NCBI RefSeq assembly: GCF_025698545.1
Contig: NC_068565.1
Location: forward strand, 5,332,001 to 5,396,000
Reading direction: 5' to 3'
Length of the DNA: 64,000 bases
From: Gossypium raimondii
Taxonomy: Eukaryota > Streptophyta > Magnoliopsida > Malvales > Malvaceae
Shown: one piece after another, positions 49,414-63,295 of the stretch
How positions within the stretch are numbered: the first letter of the stretch is position 1
How the letters are laid out: the number at the start of each line of letters is the position of its first letter
Made by a program: the position numbers and the translations under genes
Notes under the pieces: generated by a model
Told to the model about the DNA's origin: nothing
What the model saw: the letters and a program-made list of their open reading frames with translations, nothing else
Database searches by the model: none

Positions 49414-52400
49414 TTAACCATGTTTCCTTGAAACATTAACGTAGAAACCATCTGTAAATTCCAGAATGGGTGAACGAACAATGTTCCCTCCCTTGATTTT
49501 TGTGAACCTGTTCAATAAAATTTGCAAAACATTTTTGGTTTAGATTCTTTGGATTAAATTATTAAAAAAATATATACAAAATAATGAAAAAACATACCTG
49601 AATTTGGTGACCCAGACATGTAAAAAGACAGCCACTAGAACCTTGCTGAACTCTGCCCCAGCACACGGCCTATTCCCTCCTCCAAATGGTATGAAGTTCT
49701 TTGCCATTCCATTGCTCCCAATGTTCTTTATTATTTTTAAAAATATCATAACAAATGAAAAATTATAATTAATGGCTCCCAAAGTTTAATTTAAGATCTA
49801 ATCCATGGGAAAGAGTATAATTATACCTTCCATCTTGAAGGGTTGAAGGTAAGAGGATCTTCATATATATTAGGGTTTAGATGAAGTGCTGTGGGCATAA
49901 CCAATAGGACCCAACCTTTTGGTATTGTATATCCTGCAATATTTATATTTTAAATTTTATCATTTAAAGGATGAATCACACTGGTTTATAATATTCAAAT
50001 AAATTGGTAATAATATATAGGATAAACTATCAAAATAGTCACGTTTGTTTGTTACATGTTACATTTTAGTCACTTAATAATTACAATATTGTTTTGTAAC
50101 ATTTTAGTCATTGAGCGTTAATTGCCGTTAACGGTATAACGGTAAGCTAATGTGGTACATTAAATCATCATTTCAAACAAAAATTTTAGGTTAAATTATA
50201 CAATTGGTCCCTTTTTTTGAGCAATTTAATTTTTTTCTTTTATGTTAAAGAGATGGAGAAGGGAGGAAAATAGAAGGAAAAGCGAAGAGAATGGAAAAGA
50301 AGAGAGAAAAAAAGGAAAGTTAAAAGAACATAAAAGAAAAAATTAAATTGCTCAAAATGAAAAATATGGAGACCAATTGTACAATTTAACCTAAATTTTT
50401 TATTTGAAATGATTATTTAATGTGTCATGTCAACTTACCATTAAACCGTTAACGGAAATTAATGGCTCAGTGACTAAAATATAATATGATAAAAATAAAA
50501 GTGACTATTTTGATAGTTTATATTAATATATATATATATATATATATATTGTTATCTACCATCGACGTGAATGTCAGCTATAACCTTCCTCAGCATCCCA
50601 GGAAGAACATTTTCTAACCTAAGTGTTTCATTAATCACCTGAAAATAGCAAAAAAAAAAAAAAACATGAACAAACAATGGGCTAAATTTATTTATTAAAA
50701 AAGTTGGCATAATCAATCAATTAACTCACGTAACGAGTGAACGTCATGGATTTGTATTCCTCCCATACAAGTCCAGAATTGGCATCTTCTCTGTTCTTTA
50801 GAATTTCCTCATGCTCCTCCTGGTTCATTTCTTAAAAACTAACATATTAATATCCAAATTTTTTCAAAGAAAATCAGAATTAAATTATTATTTTTTAGAC
50901 TAAATTATAATTTTTACAATTTTTAAAGGACTTACGCAATTTACCGGTTTTAGTTTGTTTAGCCTTTGCTTACCTCTAACCCAGCTCCTGATTATATCTA
51001 TCTGAGCCGTTCGCTTTTCTTACAATAATGTACCACCAGGTACATCGACACAAGTACAAGAGTAGCTACCTCTATGTACATCTGTTTATGAGTTGAATTA
51101 CTCGTCCAAGTTTAAAGATTTGTTCGAAATTTAAGAGGGTTTGAATAAAAATATTAGGCCCATTTAAAATATGAGTCAAGCTTGGGCTTGAACATTCAAG
51201 ACCCGAGCTCAGCTCGGCCCGACCTGTTTTAAGTTTATAATACTTTATATTATGTTATTTTTATATATTATATAATTTAGAATACATTAAAAAATAAACT
51301 TGTACTAAATATATAATACTACTCTAATGTTAAGATTACTATATAAAAAATTTTAATAAATAAAAAATGTATAAATTTATTAAATATTAATATAATATAA
51401 TATAAATATAAATATATTTTTTTAAAAATAATATAAGTGGGCTTAAAATGGGCTTGAATTAGTTTTTTACAAATATGACAGGTTTTAAGTTTATATTTTG
51501 GGCGAGGCCAGGCTTGGGCAAGCAGAAAAAATATTAATATCATGCTTAAATTGGACCCAAATCCAACTCATGAACACTTGGTATATAAAAAAATTACAAA
51601 AAATATTTGAATACAAAATTAACCCTCAAACTATATCGTTTTTTTCACTTAAATATACCTATGTGTTTGTCAAAAGTGATAGATTAACTATCAATTTTTT
51701 CTATTTTACCCAACATACAGTCTCAACCAATTACTATGCCACACATAACATGTTCTATTAGATGTTGTACTGATAAAATGAGATGAAATTGCAGATCTCA
51801 TTTTTACCCAAAAAACGATATTAATTGGGACCAATGGTATAGTTAACACCTATAAAAATTGCATATATTCATGTACACTTATCTAAAATCTGAATATATA
51901 ACATAACCCCAAAACGCAGATTATATGATTAAAAATTATATAAATAAACCCACCAGCTATCTAAAATATTCACTTAGCAAAAAGAAATATAAATGCTTAA
52001 GTATATATTAATTTAATTAAAAGCAATAATAATGATAAGTTAAAAGCATATAAACGAAGGAACGAACTGTTAATTGTTGCAAAGCCGATGGGTTGTCCAG
52101 TAGATACATGGTAGCCAAAGTGATAGTGGGAGAAATAGTCTCGACAGTAGCAAGGAGTAGCCCAAACAGAAGGTAAGGCACGAATTCCTTCGTCAAAAAT
52201 GCTTCTTTCCCAATGTCTCCTACTATTTCATCCAAATAATCTCCCGTTTTATTGCAACCTTCTGCTGAATTATCACAAGAGTACCCCTTCATTCTCTCTT
52301 CTACAACCCTACTTGTCAGCTTTATTGCTTTTCTTTTCTTCTGCAGTCAAAGATATATTTATTAGTGTTTACCCTAGAAGGATTCATGATGAAATTCATA

Positions 52401-53265
52401 TTTAATGGCATGTTTTTACCTGTATACATTTGTAGAAAGTGGTCCCAGGGATATATAAAGGAAATGTCATAATTGATTGCAACATGTTGTTTAAATCTTC
52501 ACCTAAATTTTCTTCTGGTTTATGGCTCATCAGGATCTGTGAGGTTAAATCAAATAACATCTGCAAATACCCAAACCAACAATCTATATTTATCTTTACG
52601 ACAATATTTCATTCTTGGATCATCTGGTTATGTATATGCTATAATTGCTTACGGGAACAGTTTGGCGTTTTACATCGACCTCTGGCAGATTGGTCCACTT
52701 ATGTAATTCTTGGTTTATTACATCCTCAAGCTCAGACAACAGCTTACGTTTGAGTGGCTCATGCCCGAAATGACCGAGAATGGAGCGCCGTAGATACCTG
52801 TGGAAGTAGCCACCTAGGTTACTCATGTTATCGTGGTGTATCATCTGTGAAAAGGAATCCATGTAATAGAGTTCGATGAGTTTCCCTTCTTGTTGCAGCA
52901 AGAAGTAGTTGAATTCGGGATCTGATGACACCGCCACCGGTCGACCCGCTATGTTTGTCTTGAACAACGGACCGTATCTAAAACCATATTTGAAAAAATG
53001 AGATACTTAATGCACTGACCTACGCAGATGAAACGGAATTTAAAGGGTTATTTTATTACCTTTTCAATCTTTCATTAATGAAAGAATGCATGTCAATGGA
53101 GTTGGAAGTGGCAAAGAAGCTAAGGGTCTCTCCTATTAGAGGGAATCCCATGGAACCAGGAGGGAGTTTGCCCTTGCATTTAGGGTTTCTCCACCTATAA
53201 ATCCAGTTACCTACACTTACACTGAAAAAAGATATTATGAAAACCCAAACATACCATATCTCCAT
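49414..53265 (-). CDS. CYP87-like cytochrome P450, copy C
   Basis: Exons on the minus strand: 53265-53060, 52977-52653, 52560-52420, 52340-52068, 50819-50730, 50638-50560, 49933-49827, 49725-49598, 49507-49414. Exon sizes match copy A exactly (206, 325, 141, 273, 90, 79, 107, 128, 94), giving 480 residues. Key residues are the same: membrane anchor, KLPPGSMGFPLIGET, ATVET in the I-helix, ETLR, and the heme loop FGGGNRPCAG. All exons remain open, so it is probably functional. It differs from copy A by scattered substitutions, for example His to Gln/Arg changes in exon 2 and a changed C-terminal tail (LEFTDG, ending HG instead of HC). Introns 4 and 6 are enlarged by an insertion (about 50.87-51.70 kb) and a MITE (50020-50522). 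The substrate is unknown; family evidence as for copy A. Confidence 0.9.
50020..50522. mobile_element. Foldback MITE in intron 6 of P450 copy C, Mutator-like
   Basis: Terminal inverted repeat ATAAACTATCAAAATAGTC with its complement at the right end. TAATATATA, 9 bases, stands on both sides, though within AT-rich DNA. The copy A intron 6 lacks it (empty AATAATATATATAT). Almost the whole element folds back: GCTCAATGACT, TTAACGG and CCAATTGTACAATTTAACC have distant complements. Confidence 0.75.
50875..51700. repeat. Insertion of dispersed repeats in intron 4 of P450 copy C
   Basis: Intron 4 is 1248 bp here versus 411 bp in copy A (between exon 4 and exon 5'). The extra DNA includes a repeat with GCCCGACCTGTTT-type words near 51190-51230. 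Boundaries are approximate. Confidence 0.6.
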
Positions 53266-53940
53266 TATTATTTGACCAAAACTGAAATGGGGAAGGAGTT
53301 GAAAAGCAGAATTTGATTTCTTTCTTTAATGTTGCTCCCTTATATGGAAGCTTTAATAAATAGTCAATTGGGTAATAAATATTACTTCGAAGATGTTATT
53401 ATTTTTCAAATATTTAATAAAATAATATGATGATGAGTTTTGACCTTTAAATATATTAATTTTAAGATTTAATTGAATTTTATAATAGAATTTTTTTCAC
53501 CCACGCCGTGAATGTGTCATAATTTAGTATAAGAAAATATTGTTAATTGAGTTTGTGTCACAAGTCAACTTGACATATTGTATATGTGTTATTAATAGTT
53601 TCAAATTATACGTTTCATTATTTAATGGTTTTACACAAATACACGTGCGATAGAATTACTAATATGTATATAAGAGTTTAAATTATATTAGCATGGCTTT
53701 AAATAGCTATTATTTTGACCAAATGTCATTTTTAAATATTTATTAAATAACATATTTATATTCAATTTACCGTGAGCTTCAACTTTATCACCAAACCAAA
53801 GTCTCATGCGTAAAACCTAACGAGGGTTAAAGGTTGTTATGTATGTAAGATGTTATTTATGATGCTAAAAAAATTGTATAATATGATATGAATTGTAATT
53901 TAAAGGTCAAAATTTAATATAAGTCGGTAGTAACATTTTG
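53266..53940. other. 5' flank of P450 copy C
   Basis: Matches the copy A flank apart from indels; no element is inserted at the CCTAGTG site near 53942. Confidence 0.6.
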
Positions 53941-54000
53941 GCCTAGTGGCAAGAGTATTGTTATAGGTATTAGAATTTGGGTTCAATCCTAAGCAATTTC
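53941..54000 (+). repeat. tRNA-like (SINE-type) sequence, copy C, empty MITE site
   Basis: GCCTAGTGGCAAGAG, then GGTTCAATCCTAAG about 35 bases on. It is the uninterrupted counterpart of the copy A site. Confidence 0.4.
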
Positions 54001-54549
54001 ACTCCTCATCCTTGATTCTCAAAAAGATTAAGCATAATGAATTATTTGGCCCTTCAACTTCATAATATAAAGTCGTTTTATTTTTTCATTTATTTTTTCG
54101 TCTTTTTAGCTCTTGAATTTGTATAATTTGTCAATTAATCACCAAAAACTGAATGGAAAAATTAATATTTGTTAATGTTTTAATTGATTTCCAACTGTTT
54201 AGTACTTAAATGCCTTTTTTATCATATGATAATAATAGAGAGGAAGGCTTTTTTTTACCTAAATAATATAAAACAAATAAGTAATTACCAAAATAGGATA
54301 AGAAAAAATTAATTACCGAAATAGGCATTTGCTATAGTAACCTGCCGGTGTCACCTGACCAACCAGTGGCACTACTTCATTTTCCCCAAATCATTGTGGC
54401 ATGATTAGTTTTTTAAAACAAAAAGAATTTTTTTGGTACCGCTACTGTGTGTCAGGTGGCACCAGTAAAATATTTTTTTAGTTGGTAAATTAATAATTTA
54501 GCTTTTCTGGTTAGATGATTAAATGTTAATGCTTTTATCTTTGAGTTCC

Positions 54550-57500
54550 GATGAATTACTAATCATGCCGCAATAATTGAGAGAAGTGAGATGGTGCCAC
54601 TAGTGAGTTATTGTAGCAAATGTCTGTTTCAGTAATTAATTTTTTGTAGTTAATGGTTTAAATTTGTATTATTGATTTTTACTTATATATAATGCCTTGT
54701 TTGTACTAGTTGGAATACATTAAATTAATAAATCTACTAATAATTATATGTATGTGAATAAAATTTTAGCCTAAAATTAAATACATATAGTTTCTGGTTA
54801 CAACAACCTCGTCAGACCATTTATGAATGACTGCTATAACAATGTCAAAAGGTAATCTTAATTACGTTCGGTCCCTGACAAAAGGATGAAGATAAGCTTT
54901 CATATATTTATAATTTGATATTTGTAATGATTCAATTTTTATTGGTATTGAAAAAAAATTAAAATTTGAGGTTGAATCTTAAATTAAGCTTTTTATAATA
55001 AATAATAAATATTGAGATTTTCAAGATGAATATGAAAATAGAAAAAAGAGAATTATTAAGTAAATTATCAGAGAAGTTAATAATTAATGCATAATGACTA
55101 AATTATAAAGTAATTAGATTAGAGGGATTAGATGAGGATTTAACTAAGGGCATGTGAGTAATTAAATCAAAACCAAGTTATAGCCATAATTTCCCACTAA
55201 GTAAATGAAGATAAAATCATGGCCATTAAAATTATAATTATAGATTAATTATAATTGATAATTAAGTGAATTAATAAAAGAGAGCCAGTGGAGATTGATG
55301 GGTAACATGTTAAGTAGATGATAATGGAGCATTGAGATGGGTTGATATAATCATATTTAGAATAACATTTTATTAGATAATTGCAAGTTAGGTGGTCAAG
55401 CAAATAAAATGAGTGGCATTATGTTGCATCATGTGCTTCTTAGAATAAGACATGAATCCCATTGCATTGTGATCCACGATGAGAGGAGAGAGAAGATGAA
55501 AGGAAAGAATGGGAATTGGCTTTCCATGCACTCGACGAAGGGAAAAAAGAGAGAGGAGAAAATACGCAAGGCTATGAGTAGAGTGTTTATGGGTTGGATT
55601 ATTCGATTAGGTTCGAAGATTCGTTCAAAATTTAAAAGGATTTGGATAAAAATATGGACAGACTTTGACAAAATATTAGGTTCATATTTCGAGCTAAACT
55701 AAACTTAAACAAGTATAATGTGTATTAGTATCATACTTACGCTTGGCCCATAAACATCTTTAGCCACTCGCCCAACTTCCATTAGCTTCATTTAGAAGCC
55801 ATTGGTATAGGAAAGGTGGAACCTTTCAAGTTGAATATGCTAAGTATTTAGCTTTAAACCTGGTAGAGCTTCAAGTACAAAGGGGAAAAACAATGGTTGA
55901 GTTGAGGAGAGTTTCTTAATTAATTTCTTATTGGGTTGAGAACATACCACTAATTCTAATTCCTTGTTGGATCACAAGTGTAATTCGATATATTAATCTA
56001 TGTATCTATCTTTAAATCTCAAATCGATTAATAAGAGCTAAATATGAAATTATAATATGATAATAAAACTTAGTTATTGATATATGAAAAGGATATACGA
56101 TGTACACCTAAAATATTATGATGAACGATGCTTAAATACCTTGATAGTAGATTGATGCGATGATATATTGTTAAAATATTATGATGTACCACGCTTTTGA
56201 CTTTGCATTGGTATCATGTTTCTAATTTGTGTAAGTTGTTATGACAATGAGATTAGATATCGCAACTAGACTGTTTAATTATCAAAATATCGTATTTATT
56301 TAATTAGTGATAATGATGTATATAAATCAAGTGTTTAAGTAATGATTTAAATGAAATTGAAATGAATGAAAAATAAATTCATAGTAATTATGAAGTAATA
56401 ATATTATAATGGATTAGACTGTGAAATAAATTAAAAGTGAATATGTTAGGTGTGTAATTAAGAAAAGATGTTAATATGTGCATGTAAAAGTTCATGAATG
56501 AAATATATTTAGATAATTGACTTTGCTATTGTGATTAATTGTTTGTATTAATGAATTATTCTATATGCTTGTTGTAGTATTAATGTTATTTAGAATAATA
56601 TTTTGTTCATTTTGTATTAAATTGATAAATAAATGAATGGCAAGTAAATGGTATTTAGTAAGTTATTCACATAGCTTAACGTATTTATTTTAAACGCATA
56701 GGTGAAAGGTAAAAACATGAAAAATTTTAAGATTTCTACTCCAGTTTGAATCGTATCACTCCTCAAGTTATAAGTTCAAACTTTTGATATATGATTATAA
56801 ACCTAGAAATGGTATGTACATAGGGTGATTATAGTCTTTACATGTATAGAAAAGTTGAGAACTATGAAAATTTTAGGTTATTCTATTGGGACAAGTTTTG
56901 ATTTTACGATATTATATGTGATATTTAGAGATGTTTAATGATTTAAAATGAGCTTTAAAATATTAAAATAAAATATCGATGTGAATTGATCATTGAAATA
57001 GCTTAGTGGTTAGATGTAATACTCATTATTCAAGTGATCGGTTTAACCCAAGTAAGAGGTGTTACACATTTATATAGGACAAAGTCATTCATGGATGAAG
57101 TCGAATAAATCCTATTAAATCATTGAAAATGATTAAGCAATGTTTAACCAATAATAACTAATATACTTGAGATTTGTTTGAATGAACATGAGGGCCCCCT
57201 GGATTCGTACTTGGTGCATGTTGGGGGTGTCCCTGTCCCCTCTCACTGCCTTCCCATCACATCACGTGCTTGTGTAGAGAAATTCTTATTTTAATATTTG
57301 ATAAAACTAAGTATAATTGGTCATATTTAGAACCTTTAATATTTCCAACTGTAACTGGCAAGGAAGTCGAAGAATTGAAGTAACTGAACTGTACGAAAGA
57401 GTCAGTCAACTTGTTTTAATTTTGGATATTTATGGTGTGCCATAGGGTTCAGTTGAAAAGTCTTCCCTGTTAAATTTATATTTTAGTTATTTAATTTTAA

Positions 57501-60500
57501 AAATTATAAAATAGTTACTAAATTATCTAAATATTTTATTTAAGTAATTCAATCCTTATGTTTTTTCTTTTAAAGTCTGTTCGGTGAGTTTTGAGCGATG
57601 ATCAGTACAGTAGAATAATACTTGTTGAGTGTTTTTGTATGTTTGTCCTTCAAAGGGAGTTAAATTCTCTATTTATATGATGTGTCCCTATTCTTAGATG
57701 TGACATCCTAAATAAGTTTTTATGCATGTCAATACATACCTTATTTTAGGTGAGGGTTTGCCTACATGGTGGTGCGAACCCACCCCGTGCGAGTTCATGA
57801 GAGGATGCGAACTCATCGCGTGCGAACCCTAGTATGCGAACTATTTAGGCTATGAATCGGTCCCAGTCAAGTAACCGAGTACCAGGTTAGCAATGGTGAA
57901 CACCAAAACAATACTCATTGACGAGTAAGGCATATTTCAAATCTAAGCTATTTTGATAATTAATGTTGGAGATCAATGAAGAAAGTTGTTCAAACTTTGG
58001 CTCACAGATTGATAATATTTAAAGTTGTTTTATATACAAAAAAAAAAACTAAACTGTAAAAGTGAAAGGAAAGTTTACCCTTTCAATTTGTGCCATGGTA
58101 AAAATAGAGAAAATCATACATAAACGATTAAATCACTAACTATAATGAAAATTTTGCTCATGATAATTCCAACTCAATTATTTACGTAGTCCAATTAAGT
58201 TCACTCGATAAAAAGTGACCCAAATTTAATTTTTTTCCTAAATAACTTATGAAATACAAATATTTCATTTATGTGGAATATATGTTATAATTAAATGTAT
58301 GGGAATCCATATCATGTAGCATTTATCTAAAAGTTTGGAAATAAATTTTAGTTATCCAAAATATATATTTATTCTGCAAATAAACTTCAAAAATAAGTTT
58401 AATATAACATTTGATCTTTTGAAACTTTATTTTTCTAATTTGATATTTAGACTTTTATTGGTCCAATTTGGTCCTCGATCTTTTTTTTTTAAAATTTGTA
58501 ATTGGGTTTAATATATATTTTAATTTGATACTTAATTTTTTTATTTCAATTTGAAACTTAAATTTGGCTCTTTTCTTAATTTGATACCTAATCTTTTTTA
58601 GCAAAAATAATCGATGTAGGGTAGACATATGACATGTGAAAAATGACATAATATTTCTTTTTTATATTAATTGTTTAATTACTTTTGGTTTAATTTATTT
58701 ATTTCATTTTATCAATTTAAAATAATGAATTTATTTTATTTTGAGTTTTAGAACTCTTATTTTTTAGTATAGCTCAATGTATAATTTTTAACATTAATTT
58801 TTTAATACTAATGATATTTTTGTAGCATAACACGAATTTTTAATATAGTTTAGAGTAATCCGTATATTATTTAAAATTTAGATATCAAATTAAACATAAA
58901 AAAAATTAGTTACCAAATTAAAAAAATATATCAAATAAAAACTTTAAATATCAAAGAAAAAGTGTTAAGTTTAAATATTAAAAAAATATTATCGATTCGT
59001 ACTTTAGAAACATAATTGAGTATATATGTTAATGTCAGGCAAGTTGAGAGCCAGCCAGCGAGGGACCCCACGGCCCACTGTTTTAAGAGGGCGGCACCAA
59101 TTGAAATTACAGCCGCAATTTTAGTTGGTTGGACTATTATTGACACAGAAAATTTAAAGAAAACTAATATTTTTTTTTACCTAGAATAAAATCGTAAAAT
59201 GGATATAATAAAAACAAAAACAAAAAGTGTGTTAAAAATTATTATTGAATATTAATTTAAATAAATTTAATGTTTTTAATAATTTTTAAAAGTCTTTATT
59301 AAAGTTTTCTTGGGTAAATTATAAGTTTAGATACTTATGTATAAATTATGTTTTGATTACTAAATTTAAAAAAAGAAATTACAATATGGTCACTATTAAT
59401 TTATTATTTTCTTGTTACTTAGAGCGGATTTGGATGGGCGATTAGGTGCGATGCGGTGCGTTTAGCTTACTTTTTGTCTCACGCTACAGTATCGCTACAG
59501 TATCTAATCTCATCGCTACCGCTGTTTTTACACTAACCACAGGTAAACGCACTATCCATCCAAACTCACCCTTAATTGTTACCCTCCGCTAATGGTGCGA
59601 TGGAAATCTCACGTGCCAATAAAATTGTCATTTAATACATACCTGGAATTTACTTAAACTATCGAGTAGATTATTTTTTAACAATTACGTGGATTCTATG
59701 TATATTAAGTAAATTTAATCGAGAGATATTAAGAAAAACATAATATTAATAATTTAAAGCCAGTAGGAAGAATATGAAATAAACTAAGCGAACGTAAAGA
59801 AATTATGTGGTAGATGAGATATTTTTAATGTGTGTTTTTCTTTTATGATATTAATTATCATTTATCTTATATTGAAACGGACGTCTTCCAAAGTCAGATA
59901 TGAACATATAAGACCTCAACTTCTTCATTGTCGGATGTCATCACAATTTGATTCCGACGTGTCATGATCTGATCCAGCTCAAGTACGGTTTGTGCCCTAA
60001 GAGTATAAGTTTAAATTGGAGCTTATAGGTTTCCAAGATTTTGTTACATTAAAACATGGATTGGTGCGTTTTAGACCAAAAATATCGGTGTACGCTATAA
60101 ATTTAAAAAAGGATAAGATTTGAATATGTCACATCGGATAAATTTCTTTTAGAAATTTAAAATAAAATAAAATCGGTTTTGTTAGAAATCTGACCTTATA
60201 AATTTAAAAAATTATAAAAATATCGAATTTCAAGATTAATTATGGCAATGACCTAATTTCTACAAAGAAGTTAGGTGCCACCACTTTCTCACCGATACCA
60301 CCCTAAAAATATCCCAATCATGTTTTAATTATTATAAAAAAAATAGATTGGAAGGCAAAAAAAAAGGACCTAATGACAAAAAAAAATATACAATCATGTT
60401 TTGAAGCATGCTGGAGAAAATTGTTCAAGGATCTTACCTGTTCTAGATTGGCTGAAAAAAAGTACCGCATGAGAGTATGGAGACACCAAATTATACATTT

Positions 60501-60560
60501 GGTCTGTTTGGATGTTAGCTCTGTTTTTTTTTTTTTAAAATTAAATTTAAATAATCCTTA
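54550..60560. repeat. Six-kb repeat block in unit C
   Basis: Sister of 42590-48540. No gene recognised. It includes the same 43449-type frame (55409-55702) and a TGCGAAC-rich patch (about 57770-57845). Confidence 0.8.
59422..59571. mobile_element. Tourist-like MITE, unit C
   Basis: Sister copy of 47401-47545, flanked by TTA (59419-59421 and 59572-59574). The left end is diverged (GAGCGGATTTGG instead of GGGTGGGTTTGG). Confidence 0.8.
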
Positions 60561-61200
60561 AAAGATATAAGAATAATAAAAATAAACTTTTTTATTTTTT
60601 TATTTTTAAAAAACAATAAACATAAAAACTATATCAAATTATTATATAAATTACCCAATATGTCCCTCAATAAATTTTCTCAAGTTTCTTTAAATTCAAA
60701 TATGCTAGGGAATGAAATGAAAATGTTTAAATTTAGATAAAATTGAGGAAATTTTTTGAGGGATATATATGGGTAATTTAAATAAGAATTATATACATTT
60801 TAACCTTTTTAAAAAAAAATAAAAAATGAGAAGGGTTTATTTTTGTTATTCTTATATCTTTTAAGAGTTATTTAAATTTAATTTCAAAAGGTGATAGATC
60901 TAACATGCAAATAGACTAAAAGTTTAATTTGGTGCGGTGATCCTTTTTTCAGCCAATCTAAAAGGAGTAATTAATTCATCAGGTCCTTGAACGGTTTGCC
61001 CCTGCACACTTTAGTCCAGTGCCGCCAATTTGTTAGGCGACACCAAAATACTTTTTTTTTATTTTTTATAATGATTAAAGCACGACTGAGGGAATTTTTA
61101 GGGTGCATCTGCCTAGAAAAGTGATGGCACCTAACTCTACAGTAGAAATCAAGTCATTCTCATAATTAATCTTGAAATTAGATGTTTTTATAATTTGGTC
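60200..61200. mobile_element. Foldback element, about 1 kb, nearly fully palindromic
   Basis: The left arm (about 60209-60600) and right arm (about 60800-61197) are diverged reverse complements. Shared words, each read in one arm and complemented in the other, include TTTCAAGATTAATTATG, AGATTGGCTGAAAAAA, and TTAAAAGATATAAGAATAA. The centre (60640-60800) is itself palindromic around TTACCCAATATGTCCCTCAA. The end of the unit B sister arm stops near 48562, so only half is present there. No clear target duplication. Confidence 0.8.
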
Positions 61201-63295
61201 AGTGGTTAAATCTTTCAGTTGAAAAGTGTTACCCATTTTTAAGTTAATATTTTTGATGTCACTATGGGAAGAAGGGGTGGAATCAGAGTTAAGTCGAGTT
61301 TTAAGTTTTAAGTTTAAATTTTAGTTTTGATATTAATTTATTTGAATATTTTAATTTTAATGCTCAGACCTACTTCGATAGAAATATGGAATTGCCTAAG
61401 CTCATTTGATTAGGCTGGTTAAGTTTAACATTGTTTTTAAAAATCATCATAAAATTTATTTTAAAACATATTTATTAAAAGTTTAGTTTGAAATTTAAGT
61501 TTTAGTATTATTGTGTAATTTGAAAAATAAAATATTTATTTTAATCATGATATTATAAAGCAAAACATTAATATGATGATTTTTAATAAAATATAAGAAA
61601 ATGGTATTTATAATATTTTTATATATGAAATATAAATTTTAAATATTTTTAAACCATTATTATTAATTATTTTAAAATTTAATTTAAATATATATAAACT
61701 ATATTTTAAATATTAAAATATAAACGTTACAATTTTAAATTTATAATGTTATATATTTGAAATAAATGTTAATAGTGAAACAAACATATACTCAGTATAA
61801 ATATTATATAAAGTGCATTAAATTATAAATAAAGTTAAAAACGTCATTTAAATCCAAAACCTTTTTTTTCAAAATAAAAGAAAGTATAGCGCCTACTTTT
61901 CGGTTTAAAAACATTTTTTTTGTAGAAAAATTATTTTTGACTCCAAAAGTGATTTTTACTTGAAAGTACTTTTAAAAGCAATGAAAAAGCAAAATATTAG
62001 GCACCTCACAATTGTTACTCCAAACTCACTCGAATTAGGTGTTTGTATAAGGGATAAAAACAATATTTAATCTTTGATAGCTTTTTTCAACTTGATTTTT
62101 GAATTTTTTTTAGTCCACATTAGTTCCGTGAATTTGCAATTTTTTTTTCTAATTTGACCCATGAATTTGGATTTCATTAAAGTGTAATGATGTGGTATTC
62201 TGAAATTATATCATGTCATCGCCTAAAATTAGAAAATATTTATAATCTAAAAAATATAAAAAAGTAATTAAAATTTAAAAAATTTAGGTAATGATGTGAC
62301 ACGATCTCAAAAGACCACATCATCATACCTTAATAGTTACCAAATCTAGGTACTAAATGTTACTAATGTCACTTAGTTTTCAACCGAAGGTAAAAGAGTC
62401 TCGCAGATTCACTAAACAGTCTATTCGACAATATTAACTTGGTTTATTTACCTTAACTTTTTTTTTTCTTTTTATCCTTTATCCTTAATGGTTTGTTTCT
62501 ATTCTTACTTCATCCCACAATTGTACTTAAATCTAAACACATATTTTATTATTGATTTTAATAATACTATTATAGTATTATTCTCACTAATAAATAATAA
62601 ATTTCACCGTCCCGTTACTTTTAATTACATTAAAATTAATTTCATTAATACTCCAAATAGACTCTTGATAAATAAAGACAAGAGTAAGGCATTGGAGATT
62701 TTGAGTTATTAAGTTTGGTATGTTAAATTTGATATTTCATGGATTAATTCAGTTCTTGATATAAAGATGTAATGATCATCATTCTAGTTTTTATATAGTT
62801 GTAATTTTTAAAAAAATTGAAATATAGATATCAAAAAGAAAATTATTTCATACTATTGTTTGTGAAGCTTTTAAATTCTACAAGCGGGTTTAAGGTGTAA
62901 CAAGTGTTTTACAGGGTGTAGTAAATAAATAAATATATAAATAAATGTAACACTTATCACACCCTCCACCTACCTGTGGAGTGCCTTATTAAAAAACTTG
63001 ATTAAGCTCATGAAAGATTTGAATTAAATATTAGAATATTTGAATTTTACTTGTTCAATAGCTCGAGTTTGAATAAACAATGACCAAATTGAATTCAAGT
63101 TTAATTTTGTCTAAACTAAACTTGAATAGCTTATATCTACAAGGTATATACCAGCAAATAGTTGAAAGAAGTGGAATTGGACTTTTTCCACGGGTATTTG
63201 AACCAAGTTTAAATCTTAGAGTCGACATTGTTAAGAGTTTATTTTAATATTACCCTCAATCCGAACAAGACTATGGACGAATGAGGAATATTCCT
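61201..63295. other. AT-rich, gene-free DNA
   Basis: No coding sequence, LTR or clear MITE boundary that I can support. Some words resemble the dispersed repeat near 51.1-51.2 kb. Confidence 0.4.

Larger units (their letters stand above)
48579..60600. repeat. Tandem unit C (undeleted)
   Basis: About 12 kb: LTR tail, small MITE remnant, complete P450 copy C and its 5' flank, and the 6-kb repeat block. Its sister, unit B, is immediately left. Its 48850-54545 part also matches the unit A region at 18560-26385, which makes the P450 segment present three times. Confidence 0.85.
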
